The notes under the pieces are model-generated. The model was not told the origin of the DNA and searched no databases. It saw nothing but the letters and a program-made list of their open reading frames with translations. A stretch of 64,000 nucleotides of DNA from Phoronis australis (Eukaryota; Phoronida; Phoronidae): the NCBI GenBank assembly GCA_002633005.1, contig NMRA01000295.1, positions 374,240-438,239 of the forward strand. The letters are read 5' to 3'. The position numbers and the translations under genes were made by a program. Shown here piece after piece: positions 38,901 to 53,900 of the stretch (the stretch's first letter is position 1; each line of letters opens with the position of its first letter).

Positions 38901-41900
38901 GTATGCTTGATCAACGCCCTGTCGATCCGGACCCACGAAAAGTTTGATCGATGAATGAATAACTAATGAATGAATGATTGTATTCCCGATGTCTATTGGT
39001 CTTAACTGTTAAGATTTGGCTAGTACTTCAGTTCTGAACATCATATTTCAGTAGCCGGTGAAGAAATTCTAAGATTTATACACGAACGGCTGCGAACACC
39101 GAGCGAACGATTTTTTAACTCTTTCGGATTCTTCAAGGCGATCGTACGAGATTCCCGCCTTCGTGGACCTTTCTTAAGATTCGCAGCCAGGTCAGTGGTC
39201 TTGTCCCAAATACTTACGAAAGTGATACTAAAACCAAACCCCCTATACAGGTCGGCCGAGTGCCTTACCGAATATGTAAGACTTCCGCAGGATGTTCGTG
39301 GGTTATTAAGGGTCAAAGGGCAAGTCCACAACCTCAAAATCCCAGGGTGATCGTAAGTGGGATCCAAGAAGTTCTTGAGGGTACCTCATGTTGTTAGCTA
39401 CCAGAAACGACTTATAGCCGGCATGACTCGTTCACGTGAGCGTCTTTCGGCGTTGTTAACTTGTTCGTGAAGTCGAATTACAGAGTTCGTGCAGTTGTTA
39501 CATTCTTAGAGGTCACGCCTCAGAAACTCTTTTCGTTTGCTAGATTTTCATGATAAAAACCTTAGACACGTGACCCGAAAGGGAAGGGGATGGCACCAAC
39601 TCATTCAGAAGCCATTCGTTGAGACAAAGTTTTCAAGAAAATACGGCAGGTTTCTAAATCCACCCTACAAAATTTACCCCACCACGTAACCTTTGTCTCC
39701 CTGCGAGCGCCAGGAGTTGCAGGTGGGGGCGCTGTCATACAGTCAATCAAGGGGTAAAAACGCAAAGTGGCCGGAAGTATACCGCAAGCAGATTTCAAGA
39801 TACCATTACAAAGAACGTCATAACTCTAGGACGATCGCATGATCGAACAGCACTTTATTTTCTTAAGGATGTCTCAAGTTCCTCTTATGAATTGAACGGC
39901 AGCCATGCCATGTTACTAAGCAGGACATAGAATCTCAGCTCTCTCTGCGAAGGTCGGCAAACATCGATTTCTTAAATGTTCCACTTTTGAGTGCAGTGTG
40001 ATCAAAATATTTTTTTTTTTGATTTCGATGAAAATGTGCTCGAGTTGCATAAATCGAAAACGAGTCGACCATTTAGGACATTAAAACGGTGCGATTCCTA
40101 TCGTAAGAAATTCGGCCATGTCTTTGATACCATTGTTTCGCTACATGTACATTTCGTATGTTGCTTACTTTTTATAAAACTACTCGCTCATGTGACTAAA
40201 TTCTATTTTTAATATTTTACTTGTTGAAAGCCATAGTTTTGTAGATTTTTTACTAAATCCACCGACATACCTATACGCGTACACATAGGTGTTGCTATCA
40301 ATCGTAATTATGGAGTTTGTGTTATTACGTTGTATTAGCAATAGATTTGAAAAGTAATGATAAAATAGTAGACGACGTTCTATTGATGTAACCTAAGTGG
40401 ATGTCAGTTTCTAGAAAACGTGAATTCAATTTTCAAAGGACTTTGAAAATAAAGGCGAGCAAGCCAGTATAATATTGCATTAGTATAACCAGATGGTAGG
40501 CTAGAATTTGTTAAACAACATGGCTGTTGAGGAAAGATTTTTTTATTCCATTTACCTGGTTCTGTGAACAAAGTAGTTCCCTGTGTAACTGAATTCTGTA
40601 AAGTTAAACTTTAAATCTTACTAACTACCAATTACAGCAAAGTTGAACTTTAAATCTTACTAACTACCAATTACCGCAAAGTTGAACTTTAAATCTTCCG
40701 ATACTCTACGATGAGATAACAATGGTCTTCCCTGACATCCACTAATTTCTGTCGGAAATTATGCGCCAGTTCACCGAGCTTTGAAAAGGGGAACAATCGG
40801 TTTTAGCGGGAAAACGCACTTTTGGGAACTTCATTGTTGGGCTAGGATAGCCTTCTTGGAGTTATGTTTGGTCTATACAGCAGATGGTGGATTCCAGACA
40901 TTGGTTAATTTAGTTGAATACTCTTAAAGTAGTAGCTTCTAGCTGAGCAACCAATGTGACAGACGGAGACCGCTGAGGTCGCCGAGATAGAACCTATCTC
41001 AGCCTTAGGGCTGGTGTCGAACAGCATACATAGTTTTGTCGCCGATAACGCCACGATATCTGCTTTCACGATGACGAATTTCGATGTTGTTAAGGTTAGG
41101 AGGGAAATGACACGGCCTATAATAATGCGTGTAACGATAACGAGGTCGTAATTGTCTTCTTGTCGTACATGTCACCGTGTGAGTCTTTCATTTGTCATCG
41201 TTTCCACTGAGAACAAAGCCGGCGGAGAATTAATTAGTATGTCTCTCGTAAATAAGTATTTATGCAATTACCGTCGTATCCCTTAAAATATGGATGTCGT
41301 TTTAGAACAATGACGCAAATGAATGAGCGAGCGTGCACCCTGTCGTGAAAAGAAACTCACTAATTAGTCAACGAAACGTCACGCTTGTTAGCAATTAACA
41401 GAAAACTTTGTAAAAAATCAACAAAGGAAGTAAAACGCCAGAACACTTCACCAATTTCTAACACGCAATGCAGCGATCTCTCAGTGCTTTTCTGCACTAG
41501 CGTCATTAACTGTGTTCTTGACTCCTCACATTGACTGCATTTGATTCGCTAGTCCGCTTGTTCAGGTGGACCAACCTGTTACGACATTTAATTGGTTCTC
41601 AGTGACGACTTCCGCTTTACAATACATGTCTATGGAACACAGCCCCCAAGACACTCGCGAGAAAAGCTAAGTGTGGTTCGCCTGTAGTGCAGGACACAAT
41701 CTCACAAAGCCTTACGTGATCTTGCGTTTTCGTGAGTTTCTCGTGTCTATGGAACGCAGGCAAGATGTCCTACATGTAGCTGTTTAATCCGTCTGAACTT
41801 AAATTGCATATTAAATTACAACCAATATACATTTTCAATAGTCCATAATGAAGAAACATTCAATTCACGTTGTATACGCTATGGTCCCATTGTTTTCCTT

Positions 41901-44900
41901 CAAATTTCTCACAGTTGCTCTTCCAGTAAATCACAGCAAATTATATTGAATGCAAACTACTCTGTGTCAAAATGTGCAATCGCCACCATTTACCGACGTT
42001 GAAGGCTCCGTTGAGTGAGTTCTAGTTTAGACTTGAGAATATTTAGCATTAAATGACTGTTCAGTTGAGCTCATTTTTATTTTTATGCTGACCCTGGTGA
42101 CGATTTTGTGAGTAAATCTAAACTTCTTAGCACTTGTTTTGTGATGTACTGTATCCTAAAACATCACTGCGGACCCCATTATCCCCAGTACCCTTCATAA
42201 ACTAATTTATGAAGAAATACTGAAGCCATTTGGTGGGCTTCATTAAACGCTGTGTTTGCACAAATGTGCCATGTAAGAGAATATTTGGACCTAAACTGTT
42301 TGTGTTTCTCGAAAAAAATACTCAGGGCTTTTGCCGGAATAATCTGTACGTTATTAATGTCATACAGCTGTCATGTCTACTGTTTCGATTTCCTTGAACA
42401 GCTAAATTGTCATTGTGGTCAGCACATGCGATGTGTGATTGGCAAGCTGAATCAACTGTGCAAGTGTTGCCGGGGTGATACAGCTGCAAGGAACAAAAAT
42501 ACTTGTTTACGTAACGAAGCGTGTATAGGCTACCCGAACAAACACATTTCTTTCATTATGAACACAGCTCACGCGCCCGGTGGCAAGCTTGGTTCATCGA
42601 CTCGCTACCGACACTCAAGGCATTTGCGGGACTCAAAAAACACGGCCTGTGCACACTCCATAAACGTTTTTGTGATTCGGTGAATAGAGTTTTCGGGTCA
42701 GAGATCGTGAACGGAGAAACTGTGTTGATGAGTGCGGCAGCCGTGTTGTTCGAGTAGCCTAGTTATGTGTTGGTATTACGTGGCACATGCGCATTACGTA
42801 GGCCTTTGCACGGCGTACGGCTTGGTGAATTTGCTACATCTTTCTGGGGTTCCAATTACTATTTACAAATTTGCGTGTTAAATAAACACATAATGTGCTG
42901 GATTTTCACTGTTAAGACTCTAATAAACTTTGTTTCGGAATACAAGGAACGCCGGTAACGAATACATGTAGTAGTACAGCAAGTTTCCAAAATGAAAGCG
43001 CTCGGAGGAACGACACTTGGCGAAATTGAATGAAAAGACGACGACGGAGATGATGATGGCAATGGAACAGTGTCATCAGAAAATTCGAAATGAGACGTCC
43101 TAGCGAAAAATGAAAAACAACTTCTGAAAGCCCGTTCAAAACTCTATTTAATAGAGGTTGTGTGTGAGTTTTGTGCGAATCGGACGAAAAATGCGACCTG
43201 TAGAGCGCGAACAAACGAGAGCGCTCGGAGGAGCGACACTTAGCGAAATTACGCGAAAACAGGACGATGGGGGGGGACGACGACGACGATCATGACGATG
43301 AAGGGGGAGATTATGAACAACACGATAACATTCATTTGACTAGCGAATAAATCAGTAAGAAATACCCTGCAGTCTTGTTCACGCACCCGGTAAACTGGCA
43401 ACAGTGCGAGAGCGCTCGGAGGAACGACACTTGGCGAAATTACGTGAAAACAGGACGACGATCATGACGACTAGCGAGAAATGAAAAATATCTTATGAAA
43501 GCCCGTTTAAAACTCTACCGAACTGTACAGATTTCTGATCGGTTAATGTACATGGCAAGAAAATCCCGGCACACAAACTATTTGCAAAAAAACGCCAAAT
43601 TTGACAATTTTCTCCCCGAAATAACCACTTCTCTGCAAGTGCTAGAAAAAGTCTGACTAAAGATTCAGAATGCTCGTCCTCATTAGATTCTAACTATGTG
43701 GTCATAGTAAGCCTGTTACCAGCTACTTTTTTGGCAAATTTGATCTGTCTGACAGCCACCTGAAGTCGCACCCGGTTTCTCGGACAGCAAACGACAGGGG
43801 TTGATAGCAAATGACAGCCACCAGTTTGCATCAAAAGTAGGTAAAACTTGGCTTTTCTCATTCAAAAACACAAGTAAATAAGTTTCCTTGCAATTGTTGT
43901 CAACAATTTCCTCAAACCACGCGCCAAACCTGACACACGCCCTCAACATAAATTTTAGGGACTAGAAAATGCTCCGTGGCCGCGGCCTGACTGTTCAGTG
44001 CTACCTACAGTCTTGAGCGACAACAGGCAAAATTAACGACGATGATGATTGTGATGATGAAGGTGGCGATGATGAACAACATCATAAAATTCATACGACG
44101 AACTTAAATGTCATAAATTAGTAAGAAGTAAGCTACAGTCTTGTTCAAATAAACTAAACCAACATCAATGCAGTAAGAGCGCTCAACAAAGGAACAGCGC
44201 TATCAGAAAATCTCAAATAATTCGAAAAGTAGACGTCCTAGCGAAAAATGGAAAACTTTTTCTAAAAGCCCGTTCCAAACTCTATTTCAATTGATAGTTT
44301 CGCAACATTCCATAATTTTTTCGAAAAAAATTGTAATTTTGCGTTTTTTGAAATTCAAAGTCAAATAACTCGAAAACGGTAAGTCTGAGAAAAACGTTAT
44401 CCTAAAACTTTTGTCGGAATTCAAAGGATTCCGCCAAGTAAAAACAAAAAACCTAGTGTCAGAGCAGCATACTTGGCGAAAAAAATTCGCCAAGTAACTA
44501 GCAAATCAGACTTATATCACCCAATATAAGTTTAGACTGAAAACTGAAAGGGAAGGGCGTCAATGATAAGGGCAGTCGAAAAATTTGAAGGACGGACCTT
44601 CAAATGAGAAGGACGGGTCAAAAATGCAAAAAACGGGATGGTCGTGGTAAGCACGGATAGTTGTCAACGAGCGTTTTACGTGGGATCAAAGGGCATGCCC
44701 CTTTTAAAGCCAAGACCAGATTAAACACAGCCTGGACGCCATCTGTAAGGCTTGCAATGAACCCCCCCCCCATTTCTACTCCTTAATAGTAGCTAATAAC
44801 GATGTCCTCCTGAAAAACTGCTGTTCACTGCAAGTTGATTTCAGATCAAATAATTGCGATACTTTTACAGTCCCTTTCTGCCCGTTTATCGTCTACCCTT

Positions 44901-47900
44901 CGCATTTCTGGGTCCGTTTTTACATCGCAAAGTTTGCTCATCTCATCTGCAGTTAGAGTTTCACATTAAACTCAGATGACAGTAGCCGCGAAAGTGTGGT
45001 GTTTTGCGTTTATTAGCAATCGCGTAATCTACACTATTCCGAATCGGACACCTCATGCAAAAACCGTCACTGAAAATGTATTCGACACACAATTCATTAT
45101 TGTTTAATCTTCGGCGAAATCTGAATAAGAACTTGTTATTTTTATGTAAGGACGCCAAGATTGAGGAATTTCCCTCTGTGTGTGATTAAAGCAACTCTTA
45201 CGTGGTTCGACACAACCACACCAAAGTGTCATATGTCGTTCAGTCGAACGCTTGCATCCCAGGGTAGGCTCATAAACCGATTTAATGAAAAATGCACTTT
45301 TGATTTGATGTTATAATAATGCTCTTGCAAACACGAGATCTCCTGTAATCCGCTGATATTGATATGCCGAGTAAAACTGTCGTTGTGAACTTGTGGACAC
45401 TTCAGCTAAGTCCATGAAATGAGCGAATCCATGATTAGATGACATGTCCGTGATTAAATAGAAAAGAGTCGTAATTGGACAACGTTGCGAAACTCCCTCT
45501 AATTACGCTTCACCAAGGAGAATTCAGTTAGCGAGTACAGTGACAGCTATCGTTACAGGGGTTATTTTTCATTCAACGACTGTCAACTATGGCCGCTTAG
45601 GAGGCCAGTTATTACATATCAAGGGAGTCACGCAGTGTGGTCATTAAAGAGGGTTAAATAACGCATGCTTTCGACTGGCATGAGTCGTCAGACATTACTT
45701 CCTTTAGATAATGCGCAGTTTTTACCTAAATCCTTAGCCAAAGTAAACAAAAACGCAAGAAGAACGCGAAACATTAGTCCTTGTACAATTCACATTTAAT
45801 TTTGTATTTATTCTCCCAAAGCATTAAGATCGCCTGCAAACTACTCACTCTAGGATTTGCGATTAATTGGGTCACGTGATCATGTCTTAGTGAAGTTTAT
45901 CGAAAAAACAAAGGTACAACCATGCCAAAGCAATAGTATCAATGGCACAAAATAATCATAATTTTTGATGTTATTATTCAATGTGAAATCTGACAAACGC
46001 TATCACAGTTTTCTCTGGTATATCATGTTCATTTCCTTTCATGCAATTTCACTTTGTCATAAATCATTAAAGTCATGCTTTTTGGTAGCCCCTAATGCAT
46101 AAGTGGGCCATCTTGAAATAATTTCTGAGAGCGTGTCAGAGAACAGTGCAGTATAGCATCTGACAGTTTCATTTGGATCCGATCAGGCAATTCTGAGATA
46201 TGGTGTTCTGAAATTAGAATATTTTTCTAGTGTCTTACACGATAACCTTCAAATGAATGTTTTCGATTGACTTATATCTTTNTACAGTACGAAGTAGATT
46301 TGTCTATTGAAGCTCAAAAGGATTATCGGAATGAATCCAAAATAGAAAAACAGGACCTGCTGAATATATGTGCTAGGCTACCATACTGCGTTATGGTATA
46401 AACGTTCAAATACACTCAAATATAAAACCCGCATGAGGTCATACATATTTTACATCAGTTTCTCATCCAGCAGTTGTTTCGTCGGCGTCAACGGGAATCG
46501 GCTATATCCATAGCTTATTACGCACCTAGCCTAGGTCTTTTCGGCGAATTAAAGCGCCATCTTTTAACAAACTGCACGTGATTGGTTCCTGCTCATTGAG
46601 CTACACTAATATGACCTTGACATTTAAAGTTGTTTGCTCGTCTCATTGGTCCACGAATCTTACATGAAATAGGAAATAAACGATACTCCCCACATATATC
46701 TCCTTGCCATGTTGATATATTCTATTGATCTGTTCAACAGATCACTTCCGGAGATCTCTCGGATCGCGACCATTTATTATTTTCACCTAAGAAGTCCCCA
46801 CGGACTTGTGGATTACTGTGAGCTGTATTATTACGAGCAGTACAGGCTATTCGGTACTTAAGGTTTTTATTGACTCGTGGGGTGCGCACTTGAAAAACGT
46901 GATGTTGGATGTATGCATCAGTTTTCAAAATAATCTGGCCAACGTCGAAATTTAAAATTTTTCAGTTCTCAAAACCACGACGAATTATCCATTTCTAGTC
47001 TAGAAGCCGTTTTAGTTATCGCTAAATCTCGACAGGTAATAACTTACTGCAAAAGTCAATTCATGTTTAAAAGTAATAATGTGCAGGCGCAAGAATGTCA
47101 CGTTAAACGCTGACTTAAGTTTGAAAAAACTCTATTTTAATGCAAAAAAGTATTCGTCTAAACCTCCCAATAATTCTATTTTCAAAACTACTGCAGCGAA
47201 TTTCTTATGAAAGCCGGTTTTTGTGACCGTTTGAAATAGGAAAGTGTGAAGGCATAGCCCAAAGAAGTGTTGTGTCTATGAAACGGAAGTCAGTTGTTTC
47301 CAGGCGAATCCTTCCCTTCGTAAGCTTTGTCAACTGTTGCCTCGTATATTTAGGCTCTCTTATTGGTCATTTCTTCATCACGCTCATCCGGGACTCTCCG
47401 ACTATAGTGCACAAGAGTGATAGAAACGTGAAGTTTTATCAACACATAGCATCTTTTGAATGAGTTTCAGGCATATCTCCGATATTATAGGCGTACTCTG
47501 ACCTAATAACATTTATCTTTTGGCTAAACAAATTGATGCAGATTTCTGGAACTCCTTGTAAGTTTTCGATAAGCAAATGCCGTCGACGAGACTTGTTCGA
47601 CTGCCAAACATCTAGCTTATCAAGAACTACCAAACAACATGTCGTGGAAATCGACGACGTTTGATGAGACCGCCAAAAAGTTGCTCAAAGAATCGTTTCA
47701 AACCGAGATTGAAGGCTATAAACTTGTCATTTGCCTTTCTATATTTTGAATTTTGCTTTGCATTTGCTCTCCTAAAAACCTGGTTGCCGTGGACGAGTGA
47801 CGAATGACTGCGAGATTGGCCTAGGAAACCCCGGCCCAAGATAACCACCCGAAAACCTCTGTTGCCGTATAAATTTAAAGTGAGGGGAGCAACAAAATTA

Positions 47901-50900
47901 ATCCGGTTATCAAATGCACGAATCGCCTCTTTTACAATGCTTTTAGTACTCAGCATGACGTTTTTGTCTGAAAATACTAGCAGACCGTAACTCTGATCAA
48001 ACATGAGCAATACATGTCTATTGTGTGCTAGTGTGAGTTACGAAGTAAATGTATGCGAATGAAACTATATTTGATTACCGCGCCATCTATACATCAACGG
48101 AATCCCTAGATACGCATGTGGGAATTTCCTATCAGTATGCGTTGACGTCATTTTCAAAGCAAAATTACGCCGTTGGTGTAGGTCATTAAGCAGAGAAACT
48201 GGTTACATTTTGTGGAAAATGGTCTACTTTTTCTAATGGCAATAATCGTTTTGTTGTTAGTCAAGCAGTGTCTCTGAAATTGCTTTCGGTAAATAATCGA
48301 AAACCTTTGTATAGCCATTTGACCTTTACCGGTTGTTTTCACGTTATCTACATAAAAGCGTATTAAGACTTAACAACATTCGAATACACCATGCAAATGC
48401 GCAAGACCGATAGTCGCGTGTGCCTACGAGTGCAGCTCATCGTTTTACTTTTAATATTTTGTTGTCTTATCCGTCAGTAGCTGCACGACATTTCAACATC
48501 TATTTTATTTATTTATATTGAAGAAAACGAATTAGCTGTTCAGTCCTTTCGCGGTCACTGTGACTGGTCGTCAGAAAACGTAAAACGTTTTCGTTGCATA
48601 CACTGTGGGCGCATGGTATAGCAAAGCGTAAGATTTGTCTATACACACTATTTCATTGGATGTACAAGAATGTATTTTATTGACATGAATTCTCCGCTGA
48701 GTAGGCTGCGCAATTAGGTTTTCCAGATAATTTTAGCGACACGCTCTTTGCATCCGTTCCTGCGTCGTCGCATTTTTCTGAAGGATTTTGCGTGACCTTG
48801 ATTGTTAGCTAGGTTGTCGCGTCCAAGGAACGCATCCCCGATTATCATTTTATTCGTAATCGCACTGCCGAAGAGCATTAAATGAAGATGTCTTAAACCT
48901 TCTTCCTTATAACGTCAAACAATTTTTTTTCGTTTTTTAGTGTGTTCTTAATCATTCGTTCTTTGTCAACAACATATTAACGTCGCTTAGTGGGATATTT
49001 GTGATGTCTTTTGTAAAACAAAGGCGCGTCCATTGTTAGCCGAATGTACTGATATCACTGAGGAATTGGTCAACATTGGGCTAGCCATGTGACATAAATA
49101 GCGAAAATGCCCACTTTGTCTATGGCATCTCTGGTAAAAGTGTCCATGACGTGTTAAATATTATTTTGAAACATAAGCAGGAGAAACAGTATATCATGTG
49201 GTACCAAAGTACCCGCAAAACTTCAAGAGTGTGTAGTGCATTAGTTTATTGCAGTTACGAGCACGGAAAGCAAGAAACCAAAAGTTGGATACGATCTGTC
49301 TACACGTAATCGCAATAACAGGTTCGGTATCAATAAAGACGGTAAACAATCGAGTGCATAACGTTTTCCCCATATTGATTCGTTATATCCCATAGGAGTC
49401 ATAGAGTTTCATTCGATTTGAACACTTACTATCATAACAAGGAAATGCTCCTAATAAAGATTGACATCGAATAAGGAATTTAACTAAAGAGTTCACAAGT
49501 ACGCAAAATGGCTAATGGTATTGGCGGTCTCGTTTATAGTCGTGTATGACTTTCTGTTTTTGTCGTCTTAACACGGAAAACACGCATTCTTCTTTTGACT
49601 GGTCCATGTTTAAACACTCTGTTGTCTTTGTCAGTATCCTGCACGAGTTAGAATCAGCTCGTGATCCCGGGCTAAAGTAAACTCGACTTGAAGCAATTAT
49701 AATTCGCAAAGAAAATGATTTTTAAAAGTTAATGGTGTTGTTTCCTCCTTGCTTCCCGCCATTATTTCAACCAGTCATCATCATTTCTAAAATAGCACCA
49801 TACCAGCATGACCATGACACCAATCATCGTCGATGTCGTCGTCTTGTCGTTGTCAGATTAGTTCGAGATCTCTTTTGTAGTAGGGAGACCAAAATACGAC
49901 ACATCAAAATTCTACAATAAAACTGTATCGAGCCCCCTTCAGCATACGGCACACAACTCATAGAATTAAAACATGGAAAGTACCTTAAAATCAATAAACA
50001 CAGTTATGAAAAAGCGATGTTCAATGAGGTCTTTTAAGACATTAATAGTGTTGAAAATACCAAACGGAATTGGACAACACCGAGTTCTTTAGCGGTACAA
50101 AACAACGTAACAGTACTGCGTGCAGTGCGTCTCGTGGAAAGTCTCGCGAAAGCAGTGACGTAGCGTAGAGACTGTTCGACCAATAAAGGAGTGCCCAGGA
50201 ATTAAAAAGTGGACAAAAGCGTAAGAATGTCTTCAGCGTTAGTGCCATGGCGCTGCAGAAAACATGAGCGCTAACCATCGATACCAATTTCTCTCTCTCG
50301 CCACTAATTTCTCCTTTACCGTCGCCACTTAGGCTTCTCTGTATCCATGCATTAAGTGTCCGCCAGTATTTTATTCTCGCTTAGGAAAAAGATGTCCCCC
50401 TATCACCCACTTCATTCGCTTATGCATGGGCTGCGCAGCTAAAGCCCCCTCAGCCCCCCCCCCGTGGGTCACCACCTATAGACTATGTTATGATGGATGC
50501 GTGATTGTAAAGCAACCTCGTCGAGTATACTGAAGATATTGGAAAAAGCGCCACCTGAAGGCATTCCAAGGAGGCCCTTGGGAACATATTCCGAAAAACG
50601 CCCTTTAGTATTTCTTTTTCCACACATCACACTTTTCAAAATTCGTCATTAATATCTTAAAAAAAATTAAAAAATGTTATTTCACTCTTTCCAGTACCAT
50701 TTGAACTTTTTGAAAGATTCGTTGTTTATTGTTTTTGTTAAGCAGGCGGCGCGGCACTCGTATTACTGTCGCATATGTTTCGAGTTAACAATTGAGCTTG
50801 TCAAAGACTTTGAATCTTTCCATGTAACTGTTACGGTTTGATGTGCTTTGCTTTTTGCCGTGAATATGAGACGGCGTGACTTGCCGAAGTTAAATCGAGG

Positions 50901-53900
50901 AATAAAACACAATAACGGTTAACACAAATGGTACCAATAAGTACTGTTCTTTCATAGCTTGATCTACCCAAAATGCATATATTTCGTATATTTTTGTGTG
51001 TTAACTGTCTCCAGCCAAGTTCTGTTTCAGGAACTTGCTATGAAATGTGATATGATACGTCGCAATGATTTTTTTACTACTGTTTGCTACTCCTGCCCCC
51101 TGGTGATCTTTCATGACGTGTGTGTACATGTATGCTTTTTACAAAGATCTCAAAGTCTCGTTTCTGCTCATTGAGCTACACAGTTCAACGCAATTTGGAC
51201 ATATAGGCAGAAACAAAACTTTGTCTCGAGACGTATGAAGGAGGTCGTTTTGGTATCATTGCCTTAGGACGTGAAAAACCCTCGCACCCCAATCATGGGC
51301 GGCGCACCATAGGGGGCTGGGGGGGCTATAGCTCCCCACTTTTTTCAGGGCTGCCCCGCCCATGCCACTACATGATTTTTTTTAATACTAAATAACCACC
51401 AAGATATCTGCAGTTGGTAGTTTGTTTTGCATGTGGCGTATAGAAAATTACAAAAGCTCCTCCAGCCCCTTGCCGTTTCACTTTTTCATTCTTGAGACGA
51501 AAAAAGACGAAACTATACGATATTTGTCTAGCATGCCCCGTGTAATATCCTAGCGGTGATGGCATAGTTTATTCTGGATTCTAGAACCGGTTACTGTTAA
51601 ACAATTGGGCACCTACAATGAACTTGTAATGAATCGATGTTGTGTCACGCTTCTGGCTTACACTCACGTGATATGTGCATAATTTAGGCCCATGTGCCTA
51701 TATCCGAATACGTCTTCTTTCAAATTTCGCTTCCCCAAGTGTTTCACATATAGGCGCAGGTCTACAGGCGTAGGCGCCTATTCCTTGTACATGTCCGTTC
51801 TTAGTACTTTTCGTTAAGAAACTTCCAGCTATAAAAGTATCTCTGAATAAACTTCAACATCTATGATTTTGCAACGGATGAGGCATCTTCCCATCATTTA
51901 GGTGGACGTCAATGGCGCAACTCCACCCGCACGTGCGCTCCGTTTGCAAGGTTTCTCAGTATATCAGATTGCTTAAATACCTTACGCCGTTTCGTAGCAA
52001 AATTTTATTATGCGAAACACTGCCAACTAAATTATTTTTGGATAATTAATGGACCACTTTACGTTTTATGCGCAAATTGCATGAAAGAATTCTTTTACCG
52101 AAGTACCATAACTGAATTAAAGCGTATCGATCACTTTTGTTCACCAATGAACAGTAAACATATCTCTAAGTGGTTCTCCATTTTGTGAATTAGCAGCTTT
52201 AGACACATTTCTAAAGCACACAACAATCGTATAACCGTGTTTCCTAAGCTATTCTAGTAATTGATTATCTCGTAATTCGTATTTCTTTCAACATAATGGC
52301 AAAGTGAATCGTTTTTAATACTCTGAGTTTTTTAGCTGAATTTTGAAATATTAGATGTACTGTGTATCGCATTTCTTTTAGAATACATTAATAGCGTGCA
52401 AAAACTTAAAGTGCTTTTCTAATGACACGCTGTTAGAAAAATCCAACCTAGACCATATGTCACTACAGAATTGGTCTAAATATTGGTATGGTTTTGAGTC
52501 CGTTACAACGAAGATCACCAAGAGCATTTACTTGTAAAAATCATTTTAGACAACCATGACGTTGTTGACCGTTGTAACATTTGACCGAGTGACGTCAGCT
52601 GCAGCCATTATTTCACGTTTAAAAACTGCAGATCGCCTTGGTTACTTGAGCTGGATAAAAACATTAATAGAATTAGGCTCCATGCTCTCATGAAATCGGT
52701 GTTATAAAAGTCTTTACCGTAATATCAAAAAGGGACAATGGCCAAAAAGTGATGTAATTACTGTGATAGGATTCTATTTCCATTTCCAACAACAACATAA
52801 AAGCCATCAGCGACTCAAGAAAAACGCGTTAGAGTTTATCGGACCTTGCGAAGTCGAAAATGGCACGTCAATTCAAGCTCGGATGAGCGCGGTTTCGTTT
52901 TCAAAGCCCAAACTGGTTCGCTTAAGAATTCAACACTGACAGCTAAACAGCCGCAAAATGCCCCTTTAAGCAGTAAGCAAAAGACAACCACAGTTAAAAC
53001 TTATTTGACGAGTACCAAAAAAAAACATTCACAGATTCAACTGTTTGTACCATCAACAATTTTGGACGTGTGTTTTTGAAACTTTGCATGGTTGCAATTT
53101 GGAGCTTATTGCTGGATAAATTATCAAGCAGACAGACGATAGAAGAGATTCATACATCATTCGAAAGTTTAATACTCTTATCATCAAAATGTATCAACGA
53201 TATCAAATTACATTCGTCAGTGGGGGCCTAGTCGTTTATTTAATTAATTGTGATTTTAGAGCGACGGTCAAGGCACTTATCGATAAGTGTTTTGTGGAAA
53301 GGAATTAAGTATACAGGAGTGGACAGTTTGAGCTGACTTTACGAGAAACAACTGAAACGTCTTACGAATCGATGCAGTTGTAAAGCAAAAATGACCAGAA
53401 ATATAAAGTCAACCCTCTTCGCGCGCACAAATTCAGCATCACCAGTCTCCCCTTCGAACGCATGATGAACCTCCGAAAGCGCTCTCTTGCGGATCTGTAG
53501 ATGAACAGAGCGTATTTGCGATAAACAATCTAATGATGGCTACGTGATGACCGTTCCCTGAAAATCTAGGTGTTTTTGGTGTTCACACTCATTTTAGATA
53601 TTGGGGTTCTCTGCTCATCAGGTACATGTTGATCGGAAATCGAAAAGCCCAACAAGTTCGGATCAGATTTGCCGTGAACTGTTGTGCTAGAGGAATTACT
53701 TGCCGATAATCCCGACAGATGGCAGTATATTACAGATTAAAACTCCGAAATACAAAGAAAAATCAAATACTTTTACTAGTGTACATGCGTTAGTCAAAGT
53801 TTGTCTATTTTAGACTGTTAAAAATATTGAAATATGAAATGTTGCAAACGGTTGATTATAAGACACAAGCATGCAGTATATTATACACCATTGAATATTA

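Noticed and set aside
39041-39367. 108-codon open frame on the - strand
   Set aside because: No family recognised and no splice or repeat support.
42252-42683. 143-codon Cys-rich open frame on the + strand
   Set aside because: It overlaps in another frame the more protein-like segment ending at 42757, and its composition looks like translated non-coding DNA.
46589-46606. CTGCTCATTGAGCTACAC shared exactly with 51165-51182
   Set aside because: The match does not extend convincingly on either side, so it is too short to define a repeat family here.
47627-48010. 127-codon open frame on the - strand
   Set aside because: No recognisable family, no splice context and no support beyond length; plausible by chance in 64 kb.
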